Source: Anaerolineales bacterium
Lineage (GTDB): Bacteria > Chloroflexota > Anaerolineae > Anaerolineales > Anaerolineaceae
NCBI GenBank assembly: GCA_020060485.1
Contig: JAGVAB010000048.1
Coordinates: 1-64,000 of the forward strand
Reading direction: 5' to 3'
Length of the DNA stretch: 64,000 nt
Made by a program: the position numbers and the translations under genes. Of this stretch, positions 1-8,859 are shown one piece after another (within the stretch, counting starts at the first letter, position 1; each line of letters starts with the position of its first letter). The notes under the pieces were generated by a model that saw only the letters and a program-made list of their open reading frames with translations, made no database searches and had not been told where the DNA came from.

Positions 1-924
1 GCGCCCAGCGCCACGGCGCAGCCCAGCGCGACGGTCACGCACACCCCGCAGCCCACAGCCACCCCCACACAAACCACAACGCCCACCCTCACCCCCACCG
101 CCACCCCGGCCATACTGGTAGGGGCAGGTGATATTGTCATCTGCGGCCAGGACGGCGACGACCAGACTGCCGCTCTGCTGGACGAGATACCCGGCGTGAT
201 CTTCACCACCGGCGATAACGTCAACGAAGACGCCACCCTGTACCAGTTCGAGCGCTGTTTCGAACCATCCTGGGGGCGGCATAAGGAGCGCATCCGCCCC
301 GCAGCTGGCAACCACGAATACAAGGTCGACCACGCCGCAGATTATTTTGCCTATTTTGGCGAAGCCGCCGGGCAGATCCGCCAGGGCTGGTACAGCTACG
401 ACCTGGGAGACTGGCACATCATCGTGCTCAACACCGCCTGCCTGTGGGTAGGCGGCTGCGGCCCCAGTTCGCTACAGGTGGCCTGGTTGAAAGCCGACCT
501 TGCCGCCCATCCATCCGACTGCATCCTGGCTTACTGGCACGATCCTCGCTGGAGCTCCGGCCTGGGCGGCAGCTCGCACTGGCTGGACGCCTTCTGGCAG
601 GAATTGTATGCCGCCGGGGCAGATATTGTCCTCAGCGGCGATGATCATAATTATGAACGCTTCGCCCCGCAAGACCCGCAGGGCAATCTCGACCCCGGTT
701 TCGGCATCCGCCAGTTTGTGGTCGGCACCGGCGGCGCCAGCCAGCGGCCTTATCAGAAGATCCTCGAGAACAGCGAAGTGTTCCATTCCGGCACCTATGG
801 CGTGCTCAAACTGAGCCTGTATGAAGGCCATTACGAATGGGAATTCATCCCGGTGGAGGGCGGCGAGTTCTCCGATTCAGGCAGTGGAGCCTGCCACCCC
901 GCGCCGCCAACGGGGGAAGAGTGA
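1..924 (+). CDS. Metallophosphoesterase, 5' end outside window
   Basis: The reading frame is open from base 1, so the N-terminus lies outside the window. The first ~38 residues are a Thr/Pro/Ala-rich linker of the kind that follows a lipobox in Chloroflexota surface proteins. A calcineurin-like phosphoesterase fold follows: VGAGDI (first metal Asp), TTGDN (GDN motif), AAGNHEY (GNHE motif), a YWHDPR segment and GDDHNYER near the C-terminus. These are the metal-ligand blocks of purple-acid-phosphatase-like enzymes, so a secreted or surface phosphomonoesterase or phosphodiesterase is expected; the substrate cannot be told. An internal GTG at 196 could be mistaken for the start, but it would remove the first metal motif. 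Confidence 0.85.
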   Translation, partial: APSATAQPSATVTHTPQPTATPTQTTTPTLTPTATPAILVGAGDIVICGQDGDDQTAALLDEIPGVIFTTGDNVNEDATLYQFERCFEPSWGRHKERIRPAAGNHEYKVDHAADYFAYFGEAAGQIRQGWYSYDLGDWHIIVLNTACLWVGGCGPSSLQVAWLKADLAAHPSDCILAYWHDPRWSSGLGGSSHWLDAFWQELYAAGADIVLSGDDHNYERFAPQDPQGNLDPGFGIRQFVVGTGGASQRPYQKILENSEVFHSGTYGVLKLSLYEGHYEWEFIPVEGGEFSDSGSGACHPAPPTGEE

Positions 925-1159
925 AACAACGGTTTTCCCACGCCCAATCCCTTTCTAACTTCCCCCAATTTACGATACTGCTGCAAATCAGGGAAAGCAT
1001 ATCATGAATTTTTTTGTGAGGATGCTTTTTATGCCTGCAAGACCTTGCTTCCTGATTCAATAATTGACCAATCGACCAGTTAACGAATCGCCTGATTGCC
1101 TTGCTCTCATATCCCGCCATAATGGTATACTTTCCTGCACCGGCAGGCTGCCGGAAATT

Positions 1160-2635
1160 ATGACAATTCAGGATCAAAAACCCGTGAGCAATCTCTACAA
1201 AGACGACCTGCGATTCTTGCGTTACCAGCAAGAGCGCACCTCCCATTGGGACTTCATCGCTGCCAATTTGCACCGCTTCCGCAGCCTCAGCGGCCGCTAT
1301 TATCACCAACGCCTTAACCATCTATTTCAATGGATGATTCCACCCGGCAAGCGCATCCTGGAAATTGGCTGCGGCACAGGTGATCTGCTGGCTGCCTTGC
1401 AGCCCGCACATGGCGTCGGCATCGATTTCTCTGCCGGAATGATCGCCATAGCCCATGAGCGCCATCCCGATCTGCACTTCATCCAGGCCGATGCCCACGA
1501 TCTTGAGATTGACGGCCCGTTTGATTTCATCATCCTCTCGGATGTGATCAACGACCTGTGGGATGTACAAGCAGTCTTTGAGCAGCTGTGCCGCCTGGCC
1601 ACCCCCTCCACACGGATGATCATCAACTATTACAGCCGCCTGTGGGAAGCACCGTTGAAGATCGCTGCGGCCTTGAAACTGGCCCATCCTCACCTTTATC
1701 AAAACTGGCTGACCCCGGAAGATGTGCAAAATCTGCTCTACCTGGCCGGGTTTGAAGTCATCCGCCACAACCGCGAGATCATGCTGCCCTTCCCCATCCC
1801 GCTGCTGACCCCCGTCTTCAACCGCTTTGTGGTGCGCCTGTGGCCCTTCAAACATCTGGCGTTGACCAACTTTACCCTGGCCCGCCCCCAACCCCGTCCG
1901 CGCCAGCAAGATGAACTGCCGCTGGTCTCGGTTGTGGTACCTGCCCGCAACGAAGCCGGCAACATCCGCGATATCTTTGCACGTGTACCCGAAATGGGCC
2001 GCGGCACCGAGCTGATCTTCGTCGAAGGCCACTCCAGTGACGACACATATCAGACGATTGAAACCATACTGAAGGAATTTCCCCAGCGCCAGGCGCGCCT
2101 CATGCGCCAGAGCGGCAAAGGCAAAGGCGATGCTGTCCGCCTGGGCTACAGCGAAGCCAGCGGTGACATTCTGATGATCCTGGATGCCGACCTGACCGTG
2201 CCCCCTGAAGACCTGCCGCGCTTCTACGATGCCCTGGTCAGTGGCAAAGGCGATTTTATCAACGGCGTGCGCCTGGTTTACCCCATGGAAAAAGACGCCA
2301 TGCGCTTCTTTAATTTTCTGGGAAACAAGGCCTTCAGTCTGATTTTCACCTGGCTTTTGGGCCAGCCGCTCAAAGACTCGTTGTGCGGCACAAAAGTGCT
2401 GTGGAAGTCCGACTATCAAAACCTGGCCGCCAACCGCCGTTACTTTGGTGACTTTGACCCCTTTGGCGATTTCGACCTGCTCTTTGGGGCAGCCAAGCTC
2501 AATCTCAAGATCGTTGACCTGCCGGTGCGCTACCGCGAACGCACCTACGGCGAAACCAACATCCAGCGCTGGAAACACGGCTGGTTATTGCTGCGCATGG
2601 TGGTGTTTGCCGCCCGCCGGCTGAAATTCATCTAG
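1160..2635 (+). CDS. Fused SAM methyltransferase and GT2 glycosyltransferase
   Basis: A 491-residue two-domain protein. The N-terminal half is a class I SAM-dependent methyltransferase with motif I ILEIGCGTGDLL and acidic residues at the end of the next strand (VGIDFS). The C-terminal half, from about residue 250, is a GT-A family 2 glycosyltransferase of the dolichol-phosphate-mannose-synthase type: SVVVPARNEAGN, FVEGHSSDDT, then the DADLTVP metal motif and a late SLCGTKVL segment. No C-terminal membrane helices follow, so it probably works at the cytoplasmic face on a polyprenyl-phosphate or lipid acceptor. The frame opens upstream at a TTG (1064), but the ATG at 1160 begins where the domain alignment starts. 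Stop and xseA start are 8 bp apart, suggesting co-transcription. Confidence 0.85.
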   Translation: MTIQDQKPVSNLYKDDLRFLRYQQERTSHWDFIAANLHRFRSLSGRYYHQRLNHLFQWMIPPGKRILEIGCGTGDLLAALQPAHGVGIDFSAGMIAIAHERHPDLHFIQADAHDLEIDGPFDFIILSDVINDLWDVQAVFEQLCRLATPSTRMIINYYSRLWEAPLKIAAALKLAHPHLYQNWLTPEDVQNLLYLAGFEVIRHNREIMLPFPIPLLTPVFNRFVVRLWPFKHLALTNFTLARPQPRPRQQDELPLVSVVVPARNEAGNIRDIFARVPEMGRGTELIFVEGHSSDDTYQTIETILKEFPQRQARLMRQSGKGKGDAVRLGYSEASGDILMILDADLTVPPEDLPRFYDALVSGKGDFINGVRLVYPMEKDAMRFFNFLGNKAFSLIFTWLLGQPLKDSLCGTKVLWKSDYQNLAANRRYFGDFDPFGDFDLLFGAAKLNLKIVDLPVRYRERTYGETNIQRWKHGWLLLRMVVFAARRLKFI

Positions 2636-2643
2636 GAAACCAC

Positions 2644-3879
2644 ATGCAGCCTGACCTGTTTGCCGCTCACACGCCGCTGGCCCTGACTGTCAGTGACCTG
2701 ACCCGCTATATCCGCGAACTGCTCGAGGAAGATGCGGTGCTGATGAACCTGCATGTGACCGGCGAGATCTCCAATTTCTCCCGGCCGCGCTCTGGTCATA
2801 TCTACTTCACCCTCAAGGATGCCGGCGCCTCAATCCGCTGCGTCATCTGGCGCAGCGCAGCCGAGCGCATCCCCCTCGACCTGCAGGACGGCATGGCAGT
2901 CGAGGCCCACGGCTCGATCGGCGTGTATGAGGCCGGCGGTCAGTATCAGCTCTATGTGCGCAGTCTGCGGCCGGCCGGTGAAGGCTTCCTCTATCAAGAG
3001 TTTCTGCGCCTCAAGGCGCGCCTGGAAGCCGAAGGCCTGTTCGCCGAGGACCGCAAACGCCCCATTCCCGCCCAGCCCAACCGCATCGGCATCGTCACCT
3101 CGGCCAGCGGCGCGGCCCTGCAGGACATGCTCAACACCCTGCAAAACCGCTATCCTCTGGGAGAAGTTGTTTTGGCCCCTGCCTCTGTGCAGGGCACGGC
3201 CGCCCCGGCCGAGATCGTGCGCAGCCTGCACGCCCTCAACCGCCTGGGAAACATTGACGTAATCCTGGTGGCGCGCGGCGGCGGCTCGCTGGAAGACCTG
3301 TGGTGTTTCAACGATGAACGCGTGGTGCGCGCCATTGCCCATTCAACTGTGCCAATCATCACCGGCGTGGGCCATGAGACCGATTTCACCCTGGCAGATT
3401 TTGCCGCCGACCTGCGCGCCCCCACCCCGACCGCGGCTGCCGTACTGGCCACCCCGGACGTGCGCGATTTGCAGGATGTCCTGGAATCCAGCACTTACCG
3501 CCTCAACCTGATGTTCCAATCCATCCTCGATGGACAACACGACCGTCAGAAAACCCTGCAAAACCGTCTGGAACGCGTTTCGCCCGCCTGGCGCATCCAG
3601 AGCGACCGCCAGCGGCTGGATGAAAGCGAAGAACACGCCGCCCGCGCCCTGCGCCATTTGCTGGACTTGCACCGCACGCGCCGCCAGGGACTCGATGACC
3701 GCCTGCAAGCTCTCAACCCGGCGGCAGTCCTGCGCCGCGGTTATGCCATTGTCAGCCGCGAGGATGGCAGTCTGGTGCGCAGTGTGCAGCAGGTTGCCAT
3801 TGACGAGAAACTGCGCATCCGCCTGGCTGATGGCGAGATCGACGCCCGCACCATTCACAAACGCGAATCGGATTTATAA
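2644..3879 (+). CDS. xseA: Exodeoxyribonuclease VII large subunit
   Basis: 411 residues, a normal length. The N-terminal OB-fold (about residues 12-110, with GEISNFSRPRSGHIYFTLKD) binds ssDNA. The catalytic core carries the family blocks IGIVTSASGAALQD, ILVARGGGSLEDLWCFNDE and ITGVGHETDFTLAD. A helical coiled-coil region and the C-terminal RGYAIV block follow. Exonuclease VII degrades single-stranded DNA from both ends in complex with several XseB subunits. xseB follows 19 bp downstream. Confidence 0.97.
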   Translation: MQPDLFAAHTPLALTVSDLTRYIRELLEEDAVLMNLHVTGEISNFSRPRSGHIYFTLKDAGASIRCVIWRSAAERIPLDLQDGMAVEAHGSIGVYEAGGQYQLYVRSLRPAGEGFLYQEFLRLKARLEAEGLFAEDRKRPIPAQPNRIGIVTSASGAALQDMLNTLQNRYPLGEVVLAPASVQGTAAPAEIVRSLHALNRLGNIDVILVARGGGSLEDLWCFNDERVVRAIAHSTVPIITGVGHETDFTLADFAADLRAPTPTAAAVLATPDVRDLQDVLESSTYRLNLMFQSILDGQHDRQKTLQNRLERVSPAWRIQSDRQRLDESEEHAARALRHLLDLHRTRRQGLDDRLQALNPAAVLRRGYAIVSREDGSLVRSVQQVAIDEKLRIRLADGEIDARTIHKRESDL

Positions 3880-3898
3880 TCATTTTAAGGAATGTGAA

Positions 3899-4141
3899 AT
3901 GTCAAAAAAGAGCCAACCCGTCCAGGAAATGAGTTACGAGCAGGCCTTTGCCGAGCTGGAAGAGATTGTCGGCCAACTGGAAGGCGAGCCGCCGCCGCTG
4001 GAAGAAGCCCTTAATCTATACGAAAGGGGCCAGGCCCTCTCCCGGCGCTGTGCCGACCTGCTGGACAAAGCCGATCTGAAACTCCGCCAGCTTGCCGGCG
4101 ACGAGCTGCAAGATTCTATGCAGGATGAAGCGCTGTCATGA
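3899..4141 (+). CDS. xseB: Exodeoxyribonuclease VII small subunit
   Basis: 80 residues, the usual size. It contains the family signature SYEQAFAELEEIVGQLEG followed by a helix with LEEALNLYERG and a short acidic tail. The start is the ATG at 3899 with AAGGAA about 8 bases upstream; the same frame extends further upstream inside xseA but only as a shadow. The stop overlaps the start of the next gene (ATGA), implying translational coupling. Confidence 0.96.
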   Translation: MSKKSQPVQEMSYEQAFAELEEIVGQLEGEPPPLEEALNLYERGQALSRRCADLLDKADLKLRQLAGDELQDSMQDEALS

Positions 4142-4656
4142 TCTGGCGTGAACTGGCAGCCAATCAGGTCTTGATCTGCGGGCTGGCCGGCTGGTGGCTT
4201 GCCCAGGTCCTCAAAGTGCCCATCCACTGGATCTTCACCCGCCAGTGGAACCTGGGTCTCTGGTTCAGCAGCGGGGGCATGCCCAGCTCGCATTCCTCGC
4301 TGGTCGTCGGTACTACCACCGCCATCGGCCTGTATCTGGGTTTCGATTCTCCCTTGTTTGCGGTGTCCATGGCATTGACCATGATCGTGACCTACGATGC
4401 CAGCGGTGTACGCCGCCAGGCTGGTTTCCATGCCGCCCGCATCAACGACATGAAAGCGCAAATTGATATTTTTGCCAAAAATTTCAATGAATTCATCGAT
4501 CAATTCGATGACTTCATCGCCGGCAAACCCCTGATCGAGAATGACTTTCTCGAAGACCGGCTGAAGGAAGTCATCGGCCACACCCCGGCCCAGGTCGTTG
4601 GGGGAACCATTTTGGGGATCATCACCACCCTGATCATCTGGACGATCTGGCCCTGA
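4138..4656 (+). CDS. Divergent PAP2 family (DUF212/YuiD) membrane protein
   Basis: 172 residues with hydrophobic segments near residues 10-25, 55-80 and 150-170. The family signature GGMPSSHSSLVVG, then TYDASGVRRQAG, identifies the divergent PAP2 (acid-phosphatase/VanZ-related, DUF212) family. Bacterial members are integral membrane proteins of unknown substrate, often supposed to act on lipid phosphates. It overlaps xseB by 4 bp and so ends the xse transcription unit. The insertion between the last two helices is rich in Phe and acidic residues. Confidence 0.88.
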   Translation: MIWRELAANQVLICGLAGWWLAQVLKVPIHWIFTRQWNLGLWFSSGGMPSSHSSLVVGTTTAIGLYLGFDSPLFAVSMALTMIVTYDASGVRRQAGFHAARINDMKAQIDIFAKNFNEFIDQFDDFIAGKPLIENDFLEDRLKEVIGHTPAQVVGGTILGIITTLIIWTIWP

Positions 4657-4779
4657 TCTGCATTCAGTTTCAGACCTCTGCCTTTTCAATCTCCCAATAA
4701 CACCCCCTCCTGCCTCCTTTTTCACGGCAATTCCCGGAGACCCGAAAATCCCTGTCTGTTCTTCACCCTAACCCGGTAG

Positions 4780-4785
4780 TATAAT
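4780..4785 (+). promoter_or_regulatory. Possible -10 element for the downstream lipoprotein
   Basis: TATAAT lies 45 bases upstream of the lipoprotein start. No good -35 hexamer sits at 16-18 bp, so this is only a partial promoter. Confidence 0.35.
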
Positions 4786-4829
4786 CTGTTCTGGTTTTAT
4801 TTTCGTTAACCCCGGAGGAATTTTTCCAT

Positions 4830-5597
4830 ATGTCCACCCACCCCAAAACATCCTTGTGGTTTGCTGTTCTCGCTTTGGCCGTTCTGGTTATCAGCCTCAC
4901 CGCTTGCAGCCCTGCGCCTGCCGCCAGCGTCCCGCCGGTGGAAGTCACCCGCCTGGTGGAACAAACCGTTGTGGTCACCCAAATCGTGGAAGTGGTGGTC
5001 ACCGCCACCCCGGAGCCAACCGCAGCGGAACCCGCCCCCAGCCCCACGCCGGACCTGATGACCATTGCCAATGATGGTTTTCATGCCTGGTGCCTGCCGG
5101 TCAACACCAGTTCCCTAGCGCCGCGCATCAACCCGGACGGCAGCATGCCGGAAGGCGGCACAGCCTACAAGATCGCTGGCGGCATCCCAGAGATCACCAC
5201 CCAGGTGGCAAGCTGCACCTTTGCTTTCAGCTTCAGTAGTCCGGTCACGGAACCGGTTGAGATCCAGTTCCTGGATACCAAGGGCTTCGCTTTCCTGAAA
5301 AGCCCGCTGACCCCGGCAGAAACCAATCCCAACCTGGCTTACAGTGTCGAAACCCACCAGTACATCATCAATCCGCCCTTCTGGCAGATCACCTACGATG
5401 TGCAGGTGGTCAATGCCAGTGGCGAGGTGGTCTGGGCTTCGCCGGTCAGCTTCCGCCGCGGCTGGGTGCCTGCCAAGTGTTACTATGGCGAATGGCCGGA
5501 TCCGGTCACCTGCAAGTGCCCCAACCTGCCCGAATCCCATCCCGAAAACCCCTGGTGGGGCTGGTTCCCACCCTATCCGGACGGCTGCCCGCGATAA
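4830..5597 (+). CDS. Surface lipoprotein of unknown function
   Basis: 255 residues. A hydrophobic signal peptide ends in the lipobox LTAC (Cys 26 or nearby), followed by a Val/Thr-rich stretch with repeated V-T-x-x-V and VTATPEP, typical of Chloroflexota lipoproteins. The rest (from about residue 75) is likely beta-rich, with an internal SCTF and a Cys/Pro/Trp-rich tail around CKCPNLP and NPWWGWFPPYPDGCP. I do not recognise the family. The start is supported by GGAGG at 4814. A strong terminator follows at 5609. Confidence 0.75.
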   Translation: MSTHPKTSLWFAVLALAVLVISLTACSPAPAASVPPVEVTRLVEQTVVVTQIVEVVVTATPEPTAAEPAPSPTPDLMTIANDGFHAWCLPVNTSSLAPRINPDGSMPEGGTAYKIAGGIPEITTQVASCTFAFSFSSPVTEPVEIQFLDTKGFAFLKSPLTPAETNPNLAYSVETHQYIINPPFWQITYDVQVVNASGEVVWASPVSFRRGWVPAKCYYGEWPDPVTCKCPNLPESHPENPWWGWFPPYPDGCPR

Positions 5598-5608
5598 AGT
5601 GAACGAAC

Positions 5609-5644
5609 ACAAAGGCGCACACATGACTTCGTGTGCGCCTTTGT
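5609..5644 (+). terminator. Intrinsic terminator after lipoprotein gene
   Basis: 14-bp perfect stem (5609-5622 with 5631-5644), 8-base loop, A/T-rich flanks. It could terminate in either direction. An ATG at 5623 in the loop is in frame with the next gene but belongs to the hairpin. Confidence 0.85.
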
Positions 5645-5712
5645 CAAAAACAGCATTGACTACAAAAAAATCGGTATTAATAACATCTTTTGAAAAGGGG
5701 AATAAAAAAATT

Positions 5713-6867
5713 ATGGTATCAAAAATAAAACATTCACAAAATGGATTCCTAAAGACTGCCCCTGCCAAATATTGGTTACTCTGCATATTCGTATTTAGCT
5801 CGCTAATTTTTTCAACCGGGTTATTTTATGCTTATGGTCCTGAAGCTGTCATTACCATGGAGTATTATTTCGCTTCGCCATTAAGTGAAACTCCTGAATT
5901 TCGAGAACGAAATCCCGACATCGGAATACTGAACGGTGAAAACATAAATTTCCTGTCAGATAATTTTTGGAAAACATCCTCCATTTATGCAGATTCAGCG
6001 TATTATCTCATGCAAGTAGAATCATTTGACCTTTCCATTGCTCCTTACAAATACAGAATTCTCCCCATCCTCTTTGTTCGTCTACTTCAAACGATAACTG
6101 GCCTGAACTCAATAAAAATTTTTATTTTCACAAATATCGCAATAACCTTGCTGACTGCATTGATATTTACCATGTTTTTGATTCGCTTTTTTGACTTTAA
6201 AAAACCGGTCGCAATGTTAGGGGGCATACTATTCATTACCATGTTTGCAAGTACAAGCACAATTGCCTTTCCAAGCATGGAACCTGCTTCTTTTTTCTTA
6301 AGTATGCTGATTTTTTATGCAGTCATCAGCAAAAACACCGTCCTGTTTTTATTGTTTTCAATTTTGGGAGTAGCAACCAAAGAAGTATTAGCAATCAGCA
6401 GTTTATTATGGTTTGTTATGACCTTCCAACTCAAAGACAAAAAGATACTTCTAAAAGACACTCTTATTAGCATCGTTCCCGTTATCGCATTTATGCTCAT
6501 AAGAAGCCTCCTGGGGGGAAGTCCCCTCGAAGTGAATTACGGCTACAATCTTCTGAAAGGCGAATTTCCGCAAAGTTATGGGGCCAGGTTGTTCAATCTC
6601 TCTGGTCTCTTCAGTATCGCAATAAAAACATTTTTGTCATATTCATTTCTTTGGCTCGGATTACTCAATATCATGAAAAACAAAACCTTAATGAAATTTT
6701 CTATCATCATCCCCTTTGTTGTTTTGGCATCAATATTACTGTCCAGCAGAATTACAAGGGTTTTAGGGATTATTTTTCCCGTAATAATTCCATTATTCTT
6801 GCTCTTTTTTAATGACTTAGAATCTTGGCAAAAAAATACGTCAAGTATTCAAACCCAGAGATATTAA
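5713..6867 (+). CDS. Multi-pass membrane protein, GT-C-like, in an AT-rich island
   Basis: 384 residues with about ten predicted hydrophobic helices. One starts right after the N-terminus; an extracytoplasmic loop follows (about residues 45-100, with ENINFLSDNFW and ADSAYYLMQVE); the rest is helical, ending in a charged cytoplasmic tail. The YKYRILPIL segment after the first loop is seen in predicted polyprenyl-sugar-dependent (GT-C-fold) glycosyltransferases, so transfer of a sugar across the membrane is plausible but unproven. Base composition is about 35% GC against about 58% on both sides, with codon use to match, suggesting horizontal acquisition. Start chosen at ATG 5713, 12 bases after an AAAAGGGG sequence. 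Two membrane or glycosyltransferase genes follow. Confidence 0.7.
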   Translation: MVSKIKHSQNGFLKTAPAKYWLLCIFVFSSLIFSTGLFYAYGPEAVITMEYYFASPLSETPEFRERNPDIGILNGENINFLSDNFWKTSSIYADSAYYLMQVESFDLSIAPYKYRILPILFVRLLQTITGLNSIKIFIFTNIAITLLTALIFTMFLIRFFDFKKPVAMLGGILFITMFASTSTIAFPSMEPASFFLSMLIFYAVISKNTVLFLLFSILGVATKEVLAISSLLWFVMTFQLKDKKILLKDTLISIVPVIAFMLIRSLLGGSPLEVNYGYNLLKGEFPQSYGARLFNLSGLFSIAIKTFLSYSFLWLGLLNIMKNKTLMKFSIIIPFVVLASILLSSRITRVLGIIFPVIIPLFLLFFNDLESWQKNTSSIQTQRY

Positions 6868-6884
6868 TAAATTTCAAAATAAGA

Positions 6885-7346
6885 ATGGCTCGTTTCCGCT
6901 CATACTCATTCAAAAAACGCCCGCGCTGGCTGCCTCTGATCGGGGCGCTGCTGATCGCCGCACACAGCCTGTACGCCATCGGCCTGTTGGTCAGCGAAAT
7001 GCTCGACCTGCGCGCCAGCAAGCAGCCCGGCCAGGATGATCCAGCCCTGTGGGAAGAACGCCTTGGCCGCCTGCCAGAGGCGCTGCCCGGCTCCGGCCCG
7101 GTGGGTTATTTCTCAGACCGCGACCTGGCCGGCATCCCGGATTTCGACGCCTTCCAGGAAACCCTGGAGTTCATCTGGTCGCAATATGCCCTGGCGCCGC
7201 ACATCCTCATCCGCAGTACCGCAGAAGACCTGGTGATCGGCAACCTCACCCAACCGCTCAGCGAGGAAACAGCTGCCAAACTGGGTTTGCAGCTCAAAGA
7301 CAATCTTGGCTTGCGCATCTACCTCTTCAGCCGGGAGGATCAATGA
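6885..7346 (+). CDS. Small single-pass membrane protein, unknown
   Basis: 153 residues. A basic N-terminus (RFRSYSFKKRPR) precedes one membrane helix (about residues 15-35), followed by a soluble domain of about 110 residues that should be extracytoplasmic. I do not recognise the domain. The ATG at 6885 is preferred over the upstream ATG at 6825, which lies inside the previous gene's tail. The stop overlaps the ATG of the next gene (ATGA), so it is probably co-translated with the following membrane glycosyltransferase and may be an accessory to it. Composition returns to GC-rich from the start of this gene. Confidence 0.65.
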   Translation: MARFRSYSFKKRPRWLPLIGALLIAAHSLYAIGLLVSEMLDLRASKQPGQDDPALWEERLGRLPEALPGSGPVGYFSDRDLAGIPDFDAFQETLEFIWSQYALAPHILIRSTAEDLVIGNLTQPLSEETAAKLGLQLKDNLGLRIYLFSREDQ

Positions 7347-8809
7347 CCGCCTTGAAAAGCTTGCTGGTCTTTCTGCCGCCGCTGGCTCTGGGGTTTATAG
7401 CTGTCTGGTATTACTGGCCGGCATTCTGGCGGCGCGCCTGGCCATTGATCCTCTCCATCAGCATTCCCGTTGGTCTGGGGCTGTCCTCCTTGCTGTATTT
7501 TGCATGGTGCCTGCTGGCCGGCCCGGACAGACCCGGATTTCTTGTTCTGGAAATGGCGCTGATTGCTGTGCTCACAGGATTATTCTTGTACGGCTATGCG
7601 AAACATAGTTTGCGCCTCGACAAGCCTGGCGTCCGCTCAAATACGTTTCAAAGTGCTGTTCCAACGGAAGAACCAGCCTGCTCTGTGCCCGGCGCCCCTA
7701 CCAAATCGGGCTGGGCGCTGACCGCCCTGCTGGCCCTGCTAGCCTTCACAGCCGCGGCCTACTTCCTCTTGAACACCCGCTACTCACCAAACGGCAGCTT
7801 TGACACCTATGCCTTCTGGAACCTGAAAGCGCGCTTCATCTTCCGCGACCCCGCCAACTGGCAGGCAGCATTCTCCCCCATGCTCAGTTGGGAATTCCAT
7901 CCCGACTACCCCATCCTGCTGCCAATGAACACCGCCATGGCATGGTTCCAGATCGGCAGGGAGACGCCCTACGTGCCCGCCGTGCAGGCAGGTCTTTTTA
8001 CCCTGGCCGGGGCAGGGATATTGTGGTCTGCTTTACAGGCGTTGCGCGGCTGGGGGCAAGCCGCTCTGGCAGGTCTGGCATTGCTCAGCGTCCCATTTTA
8101 CGTGCTGGTCGGTGTGTGGCAGCTGGCGGATGTACCCCTGGCCGCTCTGATCCTCGCCACCTGCATCCTGCTCAGCCTGCACTTCCTTATGCCAGATGGA
8201 AAATGCGGCTTGCTCACCCTGGCCGGATTGACTGCCGGGCTAGCCGCATGGACCAAGAACGAAGGCATTCTCTTCCTGCTGATCACCTCCCTTTTGCTGC
8301 TGGTGTTCAACCTGCGCCTCCGGGACAACCGTCAGGCCAGATGGAGTGACATGCTGGCATACGCCAGGGGCATCCTCCTGCCTCTGGCCGGACTGCTGGT
8401 CTTTAAGCTGGCCCTGGCACCCGCCAATGACCTGGTTGGCAGCCGCAGCCCTGCCGAACTGGGCGCCCTGCTCTTTGACCCCCATCGCTGGCTGCTCACC
8501 TTAAAGTTGATGGCCGCCGAAACGGGCAGCTTTGGGCATTCCCCCATCACCGTGTGGTTAATCCCCCTGGCTTATATCCTGCTGGCCGGTGTGCGGCCTG
8601 TGGAAAACAGCCATCGCCAGGTACTGCGCTTCTGGACGATAAGCTTTTTGCTCTTGCTGGCAGGTTATTTTTTCACCTATCTGATCACACCGCACCCGCT
8701 GGAATGGCACATCACCCATTCCGTCGAGCGCCTCTACCTGCATTTCTATCCCGCCGTGCTGTGGCTGGTTTTCCTCGTCAGCCGCGCGCCGGAGAAGTGG
8801 GAAAAGTAA
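7343..8809 (+). CDS. Multi-pass membrane glycosyltransferase, GT-C type
   Basis: 488 residues with at least ten hydrophobic helices. A large loop between the early helices carries FDTYAFWNLKARF (with an acidic residue as expected for the first loop of GT-C enzymes) and SWEFHPDYPILLP. This resembles the ArnT/PMT-like (GT39/GT83-related) superfamily that uses polyprenyl-phosphate sugars at the outer face. Start ATG 7343 overlaps the previous stop, with GGGAGG 5 bases upstream. It ends facing a hairpin shared with the convergent gene. Confidence 0.72.
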   Translation: MTALKSLLVFLPPLALGFIAVWYYWPAFWRRAWPLILSISIPVGLGLSSLLYFAWCLLAGPDRPGFLVLEMALIAVLTGLFLYGYAKHSLRLDKPGVRSNTFQSAVPTEEPACSVPGAPTKSGWALTALLALLAFTAAAYFLLNTRYSPNGSFDTYAFWNLKARFIFRDPANWQAAFSPMLSWEFHPDYPILLPMNTAMAWFQIGRETPYVPAVQAGLFTLAGAGILWSALQALRGWGQAALAGLALLSVPFYVLVGVWQLADVPLAALILATCILLSLHFLMPDGKCGLLTLAGLTAGLAAWTKNEGILFLLITSLLLLVFNLRLRDNRQARWSDMLAYARGILLPLAGLLVFKLALAPANDLVGSRSPAELGALLFDPHRWLLTLKLMAAETGSFGHSPITVWLIPLAYILLAGVRPVENSHRQVLRFWTISFLLLLAGYFFTYLITPHPLEWHITHSVERLYLHFYPAVLWLVFLVSRAPEKWEK

Positions 8810-8825
8810 AAGCATAGAAAAAGTT

Positions 8826-8842
8826 GGGGCGTGCGTCGCCCC
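8826..8842 (-). terminator. Terminator for the ADP-ribosylglycohydrolase gene
   Basis: Stem GGGGCG/CGCCCC with a 5-base loop between two convergent genes. On the minus strand it is followed by AACTTTTTC, a U-rich tail. Confidence 0.6.
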
Positions 8843-8859
8843 TGCAAATTACAAAATTC

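Noticed and set aside
845..1321. Minus-strand 158-codon frame and other long antisense frames inside clear genes
   Set aside because: They overlap well-supported coding sequence on the other strand and show no family features; GC-rich DNA produces many such shadows.
5623..5712. Upstream start (ATG 5623) for the AT-rich membrane protein
   Set aside because: It lies in the loop of a 14-bp terminator hairpin and lacks a ribosome binding site; ATG 5713 is better.
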